64,000 nt of DNA from Microbacterium sp. zg-Y818 (lineage in GTDB: Bacteria > Actinomycetota > Actinomycetes > Actinomycetales > Microbacteriaceae): the NCBI RefSeq assembly GCF_030246905.1, contig NZ_CP126741.1:2852001-2916000 (forward strand). The letters run 5' to 3'. Shown here in pieces: positions 55,986-64,000 of the stretch. A model generated the notes under the pieces. The model was not told the origin of the DNA, searched no databases, and saw only the letters and a list, made by a program, of their open reading frames with translations. Within the stretch, counting starts at the first letter, position 1. Every line of letters starts with the position of its first letter. The translations under genes and the position numbers were made by a program.

Positions 55986-57508
55986 CGGCCCACCTCGAAG
56001 CGGCGGGCATGCAGGGCTGCGAGCACGGCCTCGTCGTGGGTGATCGCGACGATCGCGAGCGGACCTCGCTCGTCGATGCCGTCGCGGAGCCCCGCGATGA
56101 TCGCCACGAGCTCGGCCCACGTGGTGGCATCCTGACCGAAGGTCGGTTCGTCCAGCACCATCACGCGGGGGCGCGTCGCGAGCGTCGCGGCGACCGTGAG
56201 CCGGCGCTTCTCGCCGCCGGAGAGCGTGTAGGGATTGGCCTCGGCCAGACGCGCGAGCCGCAGCCGCTCGAGCAAGTCGTCCACCCGCGCCGCCACCTCG
56301 GTCTCGGGCAGGCCGAGCGCACGCGGCCCGACGGCCAGCTCCTCGCGCACGGTGCGCGCCAGCAGCTGGTGCTCGGGATCCTGAAAGACCGTGCCGATGC
56401 GGGTGAGCAGGCTGCGCGACGACCAGCCGGCCGGGTCGGTTCCGGCATCGGCCCGACGTCGGCGCGCCGCAGCCCCCGCGGCGAGCGCGTCGGATGCCAC
56501 GACCCGCCCCGCCTCGGACCGCGCCAACCCCGCGAGGGTGAGTCCGAGGGTGGACTTGCCGGCGCCGTTCGGCCCGACGACGCCCAGCACCTCCCCCGCC
56601 TGCACCTCGAGGTCCAGCGGGCCGGCGACCGGAACCCCCGGGGTGCGCGCCACCACGAGTCCGCGCGCGGTCAGGAGCGCTTCGCCGGGCGCCCCGGCGG
56701 GCGGCGGCGGCACCCGCGGGGCGATGCCGGGCACCCACACCCCTGCCGCAGCGAGCTGCCGCGGCAGGTCGGAGTCGCGGGGGGTGTGCTCCCCCGAACC
56801 CAGCACGGCGCGCGGGGACCCGTCTGCGAGCACACCGCCCCCCGGCGCAAGCACGACGACGCGGTCCACCAGCGGCAGCCACACGTCCACCCGGTGCTCG
56901 ATGACGATCAGGGTGGCGCCGGTGGCATCCAGCACCCGGCCCACGGCGTCGCGCACCTCGGCGACGCCTGCCGGGTCGAGGTTCGCGGTCGGCTCGTCCA
57001 GCAGCAGGCCCCCCGGACGCATCGCGATGACACCGGCGAGCGCAAGGCGCTGCTTCTGCCCACCCGACAGCGCCGAGGTCGACCGGTCCAGCGGCACGTC
57101 GAGGCCGACCGCCTCCAGCGCCGCGTCCACCCGCTGCCAGATCTCCTGCCGTGGCACGCCGAGGTTCTCGCAGCCGAAGGCGACGTCGTCGCCCACGCGC
57201 GCGAGGATCGTCTGGCTGTCGGGATCCTGCAGCACGAGTCCTGCGGTGCCGCGTGTCGCCGTCGCCGGCTCACCGCCGACGAACAGCGCACCCTCCTGCT
57301 CGCCCTCGTCGGCACCGCCGAGCACGCCGGCGATGCCGTGAAGCAGCGTCGACTTGCCGGACCCCGACGCGCCGAGAAGCAGCACGCGCTGGCCCGGCTC
57401 GATGCGCAGCGACACGTCGCGCACCGCCCAGGCCTCACGCGTCGCATAGCGCCAGCCCCACCCGCGGGCCTCGACGGCGGCGGGTGGGGAGGCAGCGGAT
57501 GCCGGCAC
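55982..57508 (-). CDS. ykoD: Energy-coupling factor ATPase with two fused ABC domains
   Basis: 508 residues from GTG 57508, 1 nt after the ykoE stop. Domain 1: Walker A LLGASGSGKSTLLHG, signature ALSGGQKQRLALAG, Walker B GLLLDEPTANLD. Domain 2: [42 protein letters not shown]. Both sites look intact. The double ATPase is the hallmark of the YkoEDC thiamine/HMP importer. Confidence 0.9.
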   Translation of the reverse strand: MPASAASPPAAVEARGWGWRYATREAWAVRDVSLRIEPGQRVLLLGASGSGKSTLLHGIAGVLGGADEGEQEGALFVGGEPATATRGTAGLVLQDPDSQTILARVGDDVAFGCENLGVPRQEIWQRVDAALEAVGLDVPLDRSTSALSGGQKQRLALAGVIAMRPGGLLLDEPTANLDPAGVAEVRDAVGRVLDATGATLIVIEHRVDVWLPLVDRVVVLAPGGGVLADGSPRAVLGSGEHTPRDSDLPRQLAAAGVWVPGIAPRVPPPPAGAPGEALLTARGLVVARTPGVPVAGPLDLEVQAGEVLGVVGPNGAGKSTLGLTLAGLARSEAGRVVASDALAAGAAARRRRADAGTDPAGWSSRSLLTRIGTVFQDPEHQLLARTVREELAVGPRALGLPETEVAARVDDLLERLRLARLAEANPYTLSGGEKRRLTVAATLATRPRVMVLDEPTFGQDATTWAELVAIIAGLRDGIDERGPLAIVAITHDEAVLAALHARRFEVGR

Positions 57509-57509
57509 G

Positions 57510-58160
57510 TCAGACGCGCCGGGAGACCTCGCGGCCTGCCGCGAACCTGCCCAGCGCACCGGTGGCGGCCAGCCCTCGCGCGATGAGCCAGGCGCCGAGA
57601 CCCGCGATGACCGCGCCCGAGAGCGTCGTCGAGGCGATGTAGACGGTGGTGAAGAGCGTGTCCGCCCCCGCGTACCAGAGGATGCGGTCGTTGATGCCGG
57701 CGGCGAGGCCAGCCCCGGCTCCGGCGAGGATCGCCACCGGCAGCCGCCACACGCCGTAGAGGAACAGCAGGAACACCAGCTCGGCCCCCGCCCCCTGCAC
57801 GAGACCGGAGACGATCGTCAACGGCCCCCACTTGTTGCCGAGGAGGGCCGAGATCACCGCGGCGACGGTCTCGGTGTAGAGGGCCGCCCCCGGCTTTCGG
57901 ATGATGAGCCCGCCGAGCACTCCTGCGATCAGCCAGGGACCCGCGAGCAGGCCCTGGACGCCGGGCAGCAGCGGCGTCAGCAGCGCGCTCGGACCCTCGT
58001 AGCCGACGTTCCACAGCAGGAACACCGCCGCACAGGCGACGGCGATGACGCTGGCCACGACGATGTCGACGACGCGCCAGCGGGCGCGCTGCGACAGCGG
58101 CGGAACGGCCGGTCGCGATGAGCTCTGCGCGGTTGCGCCAGCAGGCTTCGATGCGTGCAT
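57510..58160 (-). CDS. ykoE: Thiamine/HMP-specific substrate-binding membrane component (S component)
   Basis: 216 residues with five to six membrane segments: VVDIVVASVIAVACAAVFLL, GPWLIAGVLGGLIIRKPGA, the block LVQGAGAELVFLLFLYGVW and VYIASTTLSGAVIAGLGAWL. IIRKPGAALYTETVAAVISA is the YkoE family signature. It starts right after a TPP riboswitch whose 3' end contains the ribosome-binding site, confirming the thiamine-related substrate. Confidence 0.92.
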   Translation of the reverse strand: MHASKPAGATAQSSSRPAVPPLSQRARWRVVDIVVASVIAVACAAVFLLWNVGYEGPSALLTPLLPGVQGLLAGPWLIAGVLGGLIIRKPGAALYTETVAAVISALLGNKWGPLTIVSGLVQGAGAELVFLLFLYGVWRLPVAILAGAGAGLAAGINDRILWYAGADTLFTTVYIASTTLSGAVIAGLGAWLIARGLAATGALGRFAAGREVSRRV

Positions 58161-58169
58161 TTCTCTCTC

Positions 58170-58256
58170 CTCCCTGCGCCGGCATGATCCGGATCAGGTT
58201 CGACGGTCGAAGCGTGGATCGCTTCCTCTCAGCCCGGCTCACCGGACTCCCGTGGT
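58170..58256 (-). ncRNA. TPP riboswitch (THI element)
   Basis: On the minus strand the conserved THI box CTGAGAGG (complement of 58225-58232) is followed by GACCGTCGAACCTGATCCGG and ATCATGCCGGCGCAGGGA (down to about 58172), the TPP-binding core. The 3' end runs into GGGAGGAGAG, the Shine-Dalgarno of ykoE 10 bp from its ATG, and no terminator stem is seen, so control is probably at translation initiation. TATACT (complement of 58267-58272) is a good -10 box for the leader RNA. Confidence 0.95.
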
Positions 58257-58301
58257 TGTGGCGTCGAGTATACCCACGGGCGGGCAGGGTATTTTTGGCA
58301 G

Positions 58302-60134
58302 GTGACCACCGAGGACGCCCCCCCGCTCACGCGTCGCGCAAGACGTGCGCGCCTGCGCGCCGCAGCATCGACCGATGCCGCGGCCAGTGCGTCGCCCGAC
58401 GCGGCCGCACCGGACCCCGCCGGAGACAGCGCATCCCCTGCCCCGGCGGACCCTGCGGCTCCGTCCGCCGCGGCGAGCAGCGACACCGGCGCGGAGCCGA
58501 CCTCCGGGGGCCGGCACGAGGATGCCGCCGTCACAGCGCACGGAGCCACCGACGTGGCGCCCGAGCGCGATCCTGCCCGTCCCGTGATCGACCGCGACGG
58601 CAGCGGTCACGACGACGCCGCTCCCCTCGCGCCGGCACGTCCCGTCCCGGCGTCGGCCATCATCGCGGCATCCGCTCTGCCGACGCCGCCGGCGGGGCCC
58701 ATCGATCCCACGGACGAAGAGACCGCGACCGCGACCGGTGAGGCGTCCACCTCCCCCGCACCTGCCGAAGCCCCTGTCCCCAGCGCATCGCACCGCCGGG
58801 TCGCGCTCGCGTGGGTGGACGAGGATGTCGTGGCCGCGGCATCCCCCGCCATGAGTCTCGGCACCGCCGCCTCCCCCTACACGACGGTGCAGACCGACCT
58901 GCTCGCCAGCCGACCGCGACGGTCGCCGTGGCGTCCGTCGGTGCTCGTGCCCCTCTTCAGCGTCGTCGCGGTGATCACCCTGTATGTGCTCACCACGCTG
59001 CTGTGGCCGCTGCACGCCCTGCCCCCGCAGGTGTCGGCCGCCACCATCGCCCCGCTTTCGGCGCCCGCCGCCGCACCGGCGTGGCCAGAGGACGGAAGCG
59101 CCGCGGTGGGGGTGGACGGCATCACCGGCACGGTCGCCTCGTCACCCGACGTCCGCTCCATTGCGAGCCTCACGAAGGTCGTCACGTCGCTGATGATCCT
59201 CGACGAGATGCCGCTCGCCCCCGGCGAGCAGGGCCCCGAGTACCGGTTCACCTACGCCGACCAGAGCGAGTACTGGGCGTACCGCGAACGCGGCGAATCG
59301 GCCCTCCCCGTGCCCGTCGACGGCACGCTGACGCAGTACCAGATGCTGCAGGGCATTCTCATCGCCTCGGCGAACAACTACGCCGACCGGCTCGCATCGG
59401 AGCTGTGGCCGAGCAACCGGGTCTTCGCCGACGCCGCGCAGTCCTGGCTCGCGCAGCAGGGTCTGACCGGCATCACCGTCGTCGACCCGAGCGGCATCGG
59501 CGACGACAACGCCGCAGACCCCGCCGCACTGATCGCGCTGGCGGAGCGGGCACTGGCGAACCCCGTCATCGCCGAGATCGTGCGGATGCCGTCAGCGGAG
59601 CTGCCCGGCGCCGGGCTCATCGAGAACACCAATGCGCTGCTGGCGGATCCCGGCGTCGTCGGGGTGAAGACCGGTGCGCTGTGGCAGCACTTCAACCTGC
59701 TGGTGGCCAAGGACATCGTCGTCGGCGAGACACCGGTGCGGTTGTTCGCATCGATCCTCGCGCAGTTCGACGGCGAGGAGCGCAACGTCGCGGCCCGCGA
59801 GCTGCTCGCGCAGCTCGAGTCCGAACTGCAGCAGCGGCCCGCGGTGACCGCCGGAACGATCGCGGGCGTGGTGACGACGGCGTGGGGCGAGCGGGTCGAC
59901 ATCGTCACCGCCGCCGACGCGTCGGTCGTGCTGTGGAACGGTGCCACCGGGGAAGTCACCACCGACCTCGCCGTCGGCGATGACCGCGAGGCGAAGGCGT
60001 CTGCCGGCACCCTGACGGTGACGGGACCCCTCGACACCGCGACGGTCGATGTGCGTCTCGCCGATGCCATCGAGGGACCGAGCGCCTGGTGGCGGCTCAC
60101 CCACCCGCTGCAGCTGTTCGGCCTGGCAGGCTGA
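58302..60134 (+). CDS. D-alanyl-D-alanine carboxypeptidase-like penicillin-binding protein with a long cytoplasmic tail
   Basis: 610 residues from GTG 58302. The first 210 residues are Ala/Pro/Asp-rich and probably disordered; one membrane helix (about 214-236, VPLFSVVAVITLYVLTTLLW) follows, then an extracellular peptidase S11-type domain with S-L-T-K near residue 289, SxN as SANN near 356 and KTG near 456. It should trim peptidoglycan stem peptides. The low conservation around the motifs leaves room for an inactive relative. TATTTT at 58290-58295 is exactly 6 nt before the start, suggesting a leaderless mRNA. Confidence 0.8.
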   Translation: MTTEDAPPLTRRARRARLRAAASTDAAASASPDAAAPDPAGDSASPAPADPAAPSAAASSDTGAEPTSGGRHEDAAVTAHGATDVAPERDPARPVIDRDGSGHDDAAPLAPARPVPASAIIAASALPTPPAGPIDPTDEETATATGEASTSPAPAEAPVPSASHRRVALAWVDEDVVAAASPAMSLGTAASPYTTVQTDLLASRPRRSPWRPSVLVPLFSVVAVITLYVLTTLLWPLHALPPQVSAATIAPLSAPAAAPAWPEDGSAAVGVDGITGTVASSPDVRSIASLTKVVTSLMILDEMPLAPGEQGPEYRFTYADQSEYWAYRERGESALPVPVDGTLTQYQMLQGILIASANNYADRLASELWPSNRVFADAAQSWLAQQGLTGITVVDPSGIGDDNAADPAALIALAERALANPVIAEIVRMPSAELPGAGLIENTNALLADPGVVGVKTGALWQHFNLLVAKDIVVGETPVRLFASILAQFDGEERNVAARELLAQLESELQQRPAVTAGTIAGVVTTAWGERVDIVTAADASVVLWNGATGEVTTDLAVGDDREAKASAGTLTVTGPLDTATVDVRLADAIEGPSAWWRLTHPLQLFGLAG

Positions 60135-60148
60135 TCGCGCCGCGATGC

Positions 60149-61738
60149 TCAGAACGGCCAGATGAGCGGCACGTAGAGCACCGCGACGGCCAGGAACACC
60201 AGCGCCAGTGGCAGACCCAGGCGCCAGTAGTCCCCGAAGCGGTACCCGCCGGGCTGCATGACCATGAGGTTCACCGGCGTCGCGATCGGGGTGAGGAACG
60301 ATGCCGCACCGGCGACGGTCAGCGCCATCATGAACGGCTGCACGCTGAGGCCGAGCGTCGCGGCGATGGAGACGGCGATGGGGGCGACCACCAGCACGGT
60401 GGCGACGTTGGAGATGAACTGACCGAGGATGATCGTCACGACGCACAGCACCAGCAGCGCGAGGTGGGGTGAGGCGTCGCCGGTGAAGCCCAGCACCAGC
60501 TCGGCGACGACGTCGGCCGCACCGGTCGAGACGAACGCGGACGACAACGGCACCATGCCCCCGATGAGGATGACCGTCGTCCAGGAGATGGCCCGATAGG
60601 CCTGCGGCATGCTCATGACGCCGGTGAGCACCATCGCGCCGGCCGCGAGCAGCCCCGCCACGGCGGGCGGCACGAGGTTGGTGGCGAGCAGGGCCACCAT
60701 GAGCCCCATGATCGCCAGCGCCCGGCGGGCCCCGTTTCCGAGGGGAACGGTGCGCCGCAGTGCCTGCGGCGGCGTCACAGCGATCACGTCGGGCGAGCGG
60801 GTGTAGCGCTCCAGTGCCGCCCATGGGCCCTGGACCAGCACGGCATCCCCCGCCTGCAGCGTCAGCTCGCCCACTGTTCCGTCGCGGGAGATGTGGGGCG
60901 GCTGAGCGGTGCCCCGCCGGGCGGCGAGGATCACGAGATTCTCATCGCGCGTCGTCATTCCCGACCAGACGGTGCGCCCGATGAGGTTGGAGCGGGGAGC
61001 CACCATCACCTCGACCACGCCGTCCGTCGCGCTGAACAGGCTCCGCGTGGACAGGTCGACGGCGTAACTCTCCCGCCAACCCTGCGCTGCGGCGCTGGGG
61101 TCCGGCGCAGCGTCGAACCGGTCGGCGGTGCGGTCGGGCAGCAGCCGCGGACCGAGGAGCGCCACCAGGGCGATCGTGAGCGCGACGAGAGGCACCCCCG
61201 CGAGCGCGAACTCGAAGAAGCCGAACGGGCGACCTCCTGCCGACTCCGCCAGCTGCGACACCACCGGGTTCACGGGAGTGCCGGTGAGGGTGAGCAGCGA
61301 CCCGGCGCTGGCGGTGAAGGCGAGCGGGATGAGCATCTTCGAGGGCACGATGCCGGCGCGCAGCGCCACCACCACCACGACCGGCAGCAGCGCCGCGACG
61401 GCGCCGTTGATGCTGATGAACCCGGTGAGCACCGCCGACATCGCGCCGATGATCACCAGAAGTCGCCGAGGCCGCGTGCCCCCTCGGGTGATGACCTGCT
61501 GACCGGCCCAGGCCGTCACCCCGGTGGAGTCCAGCCCTTCGCTGATGACGAACAGCGAGGCGATGAAGATGACCGTCGGGTCACCGAATCCGGCGAACGC
61601 CTCGGGAAGGGACTGGATGCCGCTCACCCACAGCGCCAGCGTCACGCCGATCGCCACGATCGCCAGGGGCACCTTGCCGCTGACGAAGGCGATGATCGCC
61701 AGTCCCAGGATGACGAAGATCGCGATCACGGGGTCCAC
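60149..61738 (-). CDS. SLC13/DASS-type transporter with a cytoplasmic TrkA-C (RCK_C) domain
   Basis: 529 residues from GTG 61738. Two inverted membrane halves: GFISINGAVAALLPVVVVVA with SLLTLTGTPVNPVVSQ, and FISNVATVLVVAPIAVSIAA with FLTPIATPVNLMVMQPGG, the SNT/TPxN-type hairpins of the anion transporter family. Between them lies a soluble TrkA-C domain (ATDGVVEVMVAPRSNLIGRT to GDAVLVQG). Members import dicarboxylates, sulfate or other anions with sodium; the substrate is unknown. TACCGT lies exactly 6 nt before the GTG. Confidence 0.88.
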   Translation of the reverse strand: MDPVIAIFVILGLAIIAFVSGKVPLAIVAIGVTLALWVSGIQSLPEAFAGFGDPTVIFIASLFVISEGLDSTGVTAWAGQQVITRGGTRPRRLLVIIGAMSAVLTGFISINGAVAALLPVVVVVALRAGIVPSKMLIPLAFTASAGSLLTLTGTPVNPVVSQLAESAGGRPFGFFEFALAGVPLVALTIALVALLGPRLLPDRTADRFDAAPDPSAAAQGWRESYAVDLSTRSLFSATDGVVEVMVAPRSNLIGRTVWSGMTTRDENLVILAARRGTAQPPHISRDGTVGELTLQAGDAVLVQGPWAALERYTRSPDVIAVTPPQALRRTVPLGNGARRALAIMGLMVALLATNLVPPAVAGLLAAGAMVLTGVMSMPQAYRAISWTTVILIGGMVPLSSAFVSTGAADVVAELVLGFTGDASPHLALLVLCVVTIILGQFISNVATVLVVAPIAVSIAATLGLSVQPFMMALTVAGAASFLTPIATPVNLMVMQPGGYRFGDYWRLGLPLALVFLAVAVLYVPLIWPF

Positions 61739-61776
61739 CCGTCAACGGTACCCCGGTGCCCTTTCGCGGGCGCGGT

Positions 61777-62703
61777 TCAGACGAAGCGCACGGTGCGCTG
61801 CAGTCGCGTGCGAACGTCGAACAGCTCGTTGCCGCCGATGTCGCGCGCGCCGGTCATGCCGCGACGCAGCACCGTCGCCAGCGCGCTGCGCGAGACCACC
61901 GCGACGGGCAGACCCCGGACCTTTCCCAGCTCCTCGATCGGCTGCACGAGGTCGTCATCTGGCAGCACCACCAGCGCCCCGCTGAAGCGCACCCGCGCGG
62001 CGCGCGCGATGGTGCGGGAGCGGGCGACCAGCTCGGCCACGGGCGACCCCTCGACGCCGTCGCCGATGAGTTCGCCGCGGCGCACCCTCACCGGTCCGCC
62101 GAAGTCCTCGGAGAGCACCGCGTACAGCCCGCTCGGACCGAGCACGATGTGGTCGAGCTTGGCGTCGGGGAGGTCGCCGCGGGCGGGCGCCGAGACGTCG
62201 TGCCAGACGGTGTAGCCCATGCCGAGGTCGGCGACCACGCGGGCGGTCGCCTCTTCGGCGAGCGCGTCGGCCAGCAGCCGCCGCACCTCGTGGGGCGCGG
62301 TACGCACGAGCGCGGGGTCGTAAGGGTCGGGAAGGTCGACACCGCGGCCGACCCACTCCCGCATGAGGGTCAGGTAGCGCTCGCGCCGCCACCCGCCGGG
62401 GTGCCCGAACGAGCGGGCGCGGGGACGCGTGTCGGTGCGCGCAGCCGGCGCCTTCCACCCCGAGAAGTCGGGGGCGGCGGCAGCGCCGAAGCCGTGGCCG
62501 CGGTCGTAGGCGGCACGGGCGTCGGAGGTGCCCACGAGCTCCCACGCGCGCTGCACCTGCACGAACACCGCGGCGTCGCCGCCGGTGTCGGGGTGGGTCT
62601 GCCGCAGCCGCAGCCGATACGCCTTGCGCAGCGCCTCGTCGTCGGCGGCGGGGTCGACGCCGAGCACGTCGTACGCCGAGGCGGACAGCGGACTGTCGAA
62701 CAC
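61777..62703 (-). CDS. DnaJ-domain / NERD-domain fusion protein
   Basis: 308 residues from GTG 62703. Residues 10-70 form a J domain with YDVLGVDPAADDEALRKAYR and the essential HPD at 37-39 (QTHPDTGG). The C-terminal region GYTVWHDVSAPARGDLPDAK followed by LDHIVLGPSGLYAVLSEDFGG is a nuclease-related (NERD) domain, including the Asp and the GxYAV strand. A J protein recruits Hsp70 DnaK; NERD suggests nucleic acid processing. No DnaK gene lies nearby. GGAGG precedes the start. Confidence 0.8.
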   Translation of the reverse strand: MFDSPLSASAYDVLGVDPAADDEALRKAYRLRLRQTHPDTGGDAAVFVQVQRAWELVGTSDARAAYDRGHGFGAAAAPDFSGWKAPAARTDTRPRARSFGHPGGWRRERYLTLMREWVGRGVDLPDPYDPALVRTAPHEVRRLLADALAEEATARVVADLGMGYTVWHDVSAPARGDLPDAKLDHIVLGPSGLYAVLSEDFGGPVRVRRGELIGDGVEGSPVAELVARSRTIARAARVRFSGALVVLPDDDLVQPIEELGKVRGLPVAVVSRSALATVLRRGMTGARDIGGNELFDVRTRLQRTVRFV

Positions 62704-62750
62704 GTTCCCTCCCGGGGTCGGCCATCCAGGCTAGCGGCGCAACCCGGGCG

Positions 62751-63815
62751 TCAGCTCCACAGCGGCACGTCGGGGACGAACGCCAGCGCCTCCTCGGCGA
62801 TTCCCGGGTCGACGTCGGCGAGGGCGGCCGGATGCCACCGGGGCGAGCGGTCCTTGTCGACGAGCTGAGCGCGGATCCCCTCCACGAGGTCGGGCTGGGT
62901 CTGTGCGAACCACATCACCAGGCCGTACTCCTGCGCGAGGGCGGCCCGGAGGTCCGGCAGGCCGCGCGCGCGGCGGACGGCGGCGAGGGTGACCGTCAGC
63001 GCCGTCGGCGACAGCGTCTCGAGCTCATCGGCGGTGGCGGATGCCGCGGGCTCCGGCCGCGCCCGCAGGCGCGCGACGATGTCGGCCACGGTGTCGCCGG
63101 CGAAGGCGTCGTCGATCCACTCCCGGTCCGCCTGCAGGCGGGACGACCCTGCCGTGGCATCGAAGAGCAGGACGAGCTCGGTGGGGGTGTGGGGGTCGGC
63201 CCGGGTCTCGAGTGCGTGGTGCAGCTCGGGCAGGTGCTCCGACGGCACCAGATGATCGGCGAATCCGGCGTGGATGGCATCCGCGGCATCCATCGTCGTG
63301 CCGGTCAGCCCCAGGTACTCCCCCAGCCTGCCGGGCGCACGGCCGAGCAGCCAGGTGCCGCCGACGTCGGGGGTGAAGCCGATGCGGGTCTCGGGCATGG
63401 CGAGCCGGGATCGCTCCGTGACGACGCGTACGGCGGCGTGGCCGGCGAGGCCGATGCCGCCGCCCATCGTGATGCCGTCGGCGAGCACCACCACGGGCTT
63501 CGGGTACTCGGCGATCGCGGCGTTGAGCGCGTACTCGGCGCGGAAGAACAGGGCCGTGTCCCCCGGGCGCCCCGCGACGATCTGCTCGTACAGTCCGCGC
63601 ACGTCTCCGCCGGCGCACAGCCCCCGATCGCCGGCGCCGTCCAGCAGCACGATCCCCACGTCGGGGTCCCCCCGCCAGGCGTCCAGTGCGGCGTGCAGGT
63701 CCTCGACCATGCCCAGGTCGAGCGCGTTGATGGCGCGCGGACGGTCGAGCGTGAGATGGCCGACTCCGTGGCGGCGCTGCACGCGGATGCGGGTCTCGGG
63801 CGAGGTCTCTGTCAC
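62751..63815 (-). CDS. 3-Hydroxyisobutyryl-CoA hydrolase (crotonase family)
   Basis: 354 residues, longer than a plain enoyl-CoA hydratase, as expected of HIBCH. Marks are LTLDRPRAINALDLGMVEDL, LCAGGDVRGLYEQI, GITMGGGIGLAGHAAVRV, MPETRIGFTPDVGGTWLLGR and a helical C-terminal part. It releases 3-hydroxyisobutyrate in valine breakdown and thus complements the isobutyryl-CoA dehydrogenase-like and hydratase genes at 24.7-26.7 kb. Start GTG 63815, with TAACGT exactly 6 nt upstream. Confidence 0.88.
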   Translation of the reverse strand: MTETSPETRIRVQRRHGVGHLTLDRPRAINALDLGMVEDLHAALDAWRGDPDVGIVLLDGAGDRGLCAGGDVRGLYEQIVAGRPGDTALFFRAEYALNAAIAEYPKPVVVLADGITMGGGIGLAGHAAVRVVTERSRLAMPETRIGFTPDVGGTWLLGRAPGRLGEYLGLTGTTMDAADAIHAGFADHLVPSEHLPELHHALETRADPHTPTELVLLFDATAGSSRLQADREWIDDAFAGDTVADIVARLRARPEPAASATADELETLSPTALTVTLAAVRRARGLPDLRAALAQEYGLVMWFAQTQPDLVEGIRAQLVDKDRSPRWHPAALADVDPGIAEEALAFVPDVPLWS

Positions 63816-63886
63816 AGCCTCACGTTATATGGTTCGCATTCACCGGCCATCCCCGTCAGACTGGGGCGAAACGAGAGGTTGCCCGC

Positions 63887-64000
63887 ATGCCCGACGGACA
63901 GGTGCTCGAGTTCTCCGGCCTCACCAAGCGCTTCGGCGCGCTGACGGCCGTCGACCGCTTCACGGCCAGCGTCGAACCCGGTCGGGTGACCGGGTTTCTC
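63887..64000 (+). CDS. ABC transporter ATP-binding protein, N-terminal fragment (continues past the window)
   Basis: Only 38 residues are visible: VLEFSGLTKRFGALTAVDRF is the typical first strand and A-loop of an ABC ATPase. The Walker A has not been reached at the window end. AGAGG lies about 10 nt before the ATG. Partner permease genes would lie downstream. Confidence 0.75.
   Translation, partial: MPDGQVLEFSGLTKRFGALTAVDRFTASVEPGRVTGFL

Overview
The window is high-GC (about 70%) chromosomal DNA from an actinobacterium. Codon use, the many GTG starts, the 13E12/DUF222 HNH gene, the YkoEDC thiamine importer and the style of the protein sequences all point to the Microbacteriaceae, most likely Microbacterium. 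The family is inferred from protein likeness; there is no rRNA in the window to confirm it. I see no prophage, transposase, CRISPR, tRNA or rRNA genes. It reads as ordinary core and niche chromosome, carrying several kinds of short intergenic repeat.

Layout. 1-7.8 kb: rhamnose use, with the end of a rhamnulokinase gene, a serine hydrolase, a four-gene ABC importer (rhaT-rhaP-rhaQ-rhaS, minus strand) and a LacI-type regulator that has lost its DNA-binding domain. 7.9-11.4 kb: a compact operon of circularly permuted ATP-grasp, alpha-E and transglutaminase-like proteins, thought to make or process an unknown peptide. 11.4-19.2 kb: arginine/ornithine/proline catabolism (DDAH-like hydrolase, ornithine aminotransferase, bifunctional PutA), interrupted by a self-regulated XRE-membrane protein-reductase operon with a well-defined promoter and operators. 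19.3-24.7 kb: single genes (thioesterase, HNH, GNAT, CofE, glycosyltransferase, hydrolase). 24.7-31.3 kb: enoyl-CoA hydratase, acyl-CoA dehydrogenase, then etfB-etfA-cytochrome b-metallo-hydrolase. 31.4-38.1 kb: a 2,013-residue secreted alpha-amylase/pullulanase, and divergent to it a small secreted protein with the cysteine framework of tendamistat-type alpha-amylase inhibitors. 38.4-46 kb: malate synthase G with a divergent IclR regulator and a perfect operator, then the methylcitrate operon (GntR-prpD-prpB-prpC). 46-52.4 kb: NUDIX, aldo/keto reductase, RlmN, GNAT, and a TetR-controlled membrane protein and HAD phosphatase. 52.6-55 kb: beta-oxidation-type operon. 55.2-58.3 kb: thiamine ECF importer under a TPP riboswitch. 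58.3-64 kb: DD-carboxypeptidase-like protein, SLC13-type transporter, DnaJ-NERD fusion, 3-hydroxyisobutyryl-CoA hydrolase and the start of an ABC transporter.

The metabolic genes fit together: branched-chain and fatty acyl-CoA breakdown passes electrons to ETF and yields propionyl-CoA and acetyl-CoA, which the methylcitrate cycle and malate synthase consume; amino acids (Arg/Pro) and sugars (rhamnose, starch/pullulan) are the other inputs.

Most interesting signals: (1) a 20-bp-period repeat built on CGAGTGAGTATTCG that sits at the 3' ends of genes and in two cases supplies the stop codon; (2) the tendamistat-like protein next to the amylopullulanase; (3) the etfBA-cytochrome b operon whose cytochrome carries three copies of an RRGLPRV.GG.PWPPAG motif; (4) the ATP-grasp/alpha-E/transglutaminase operon; (5) two copies of a 26-bp inverted-repeat element; (6) at least fourteen genes whose -10 hexamer lies 6-8 nt before the start codon, implying leaderless mRNAs.
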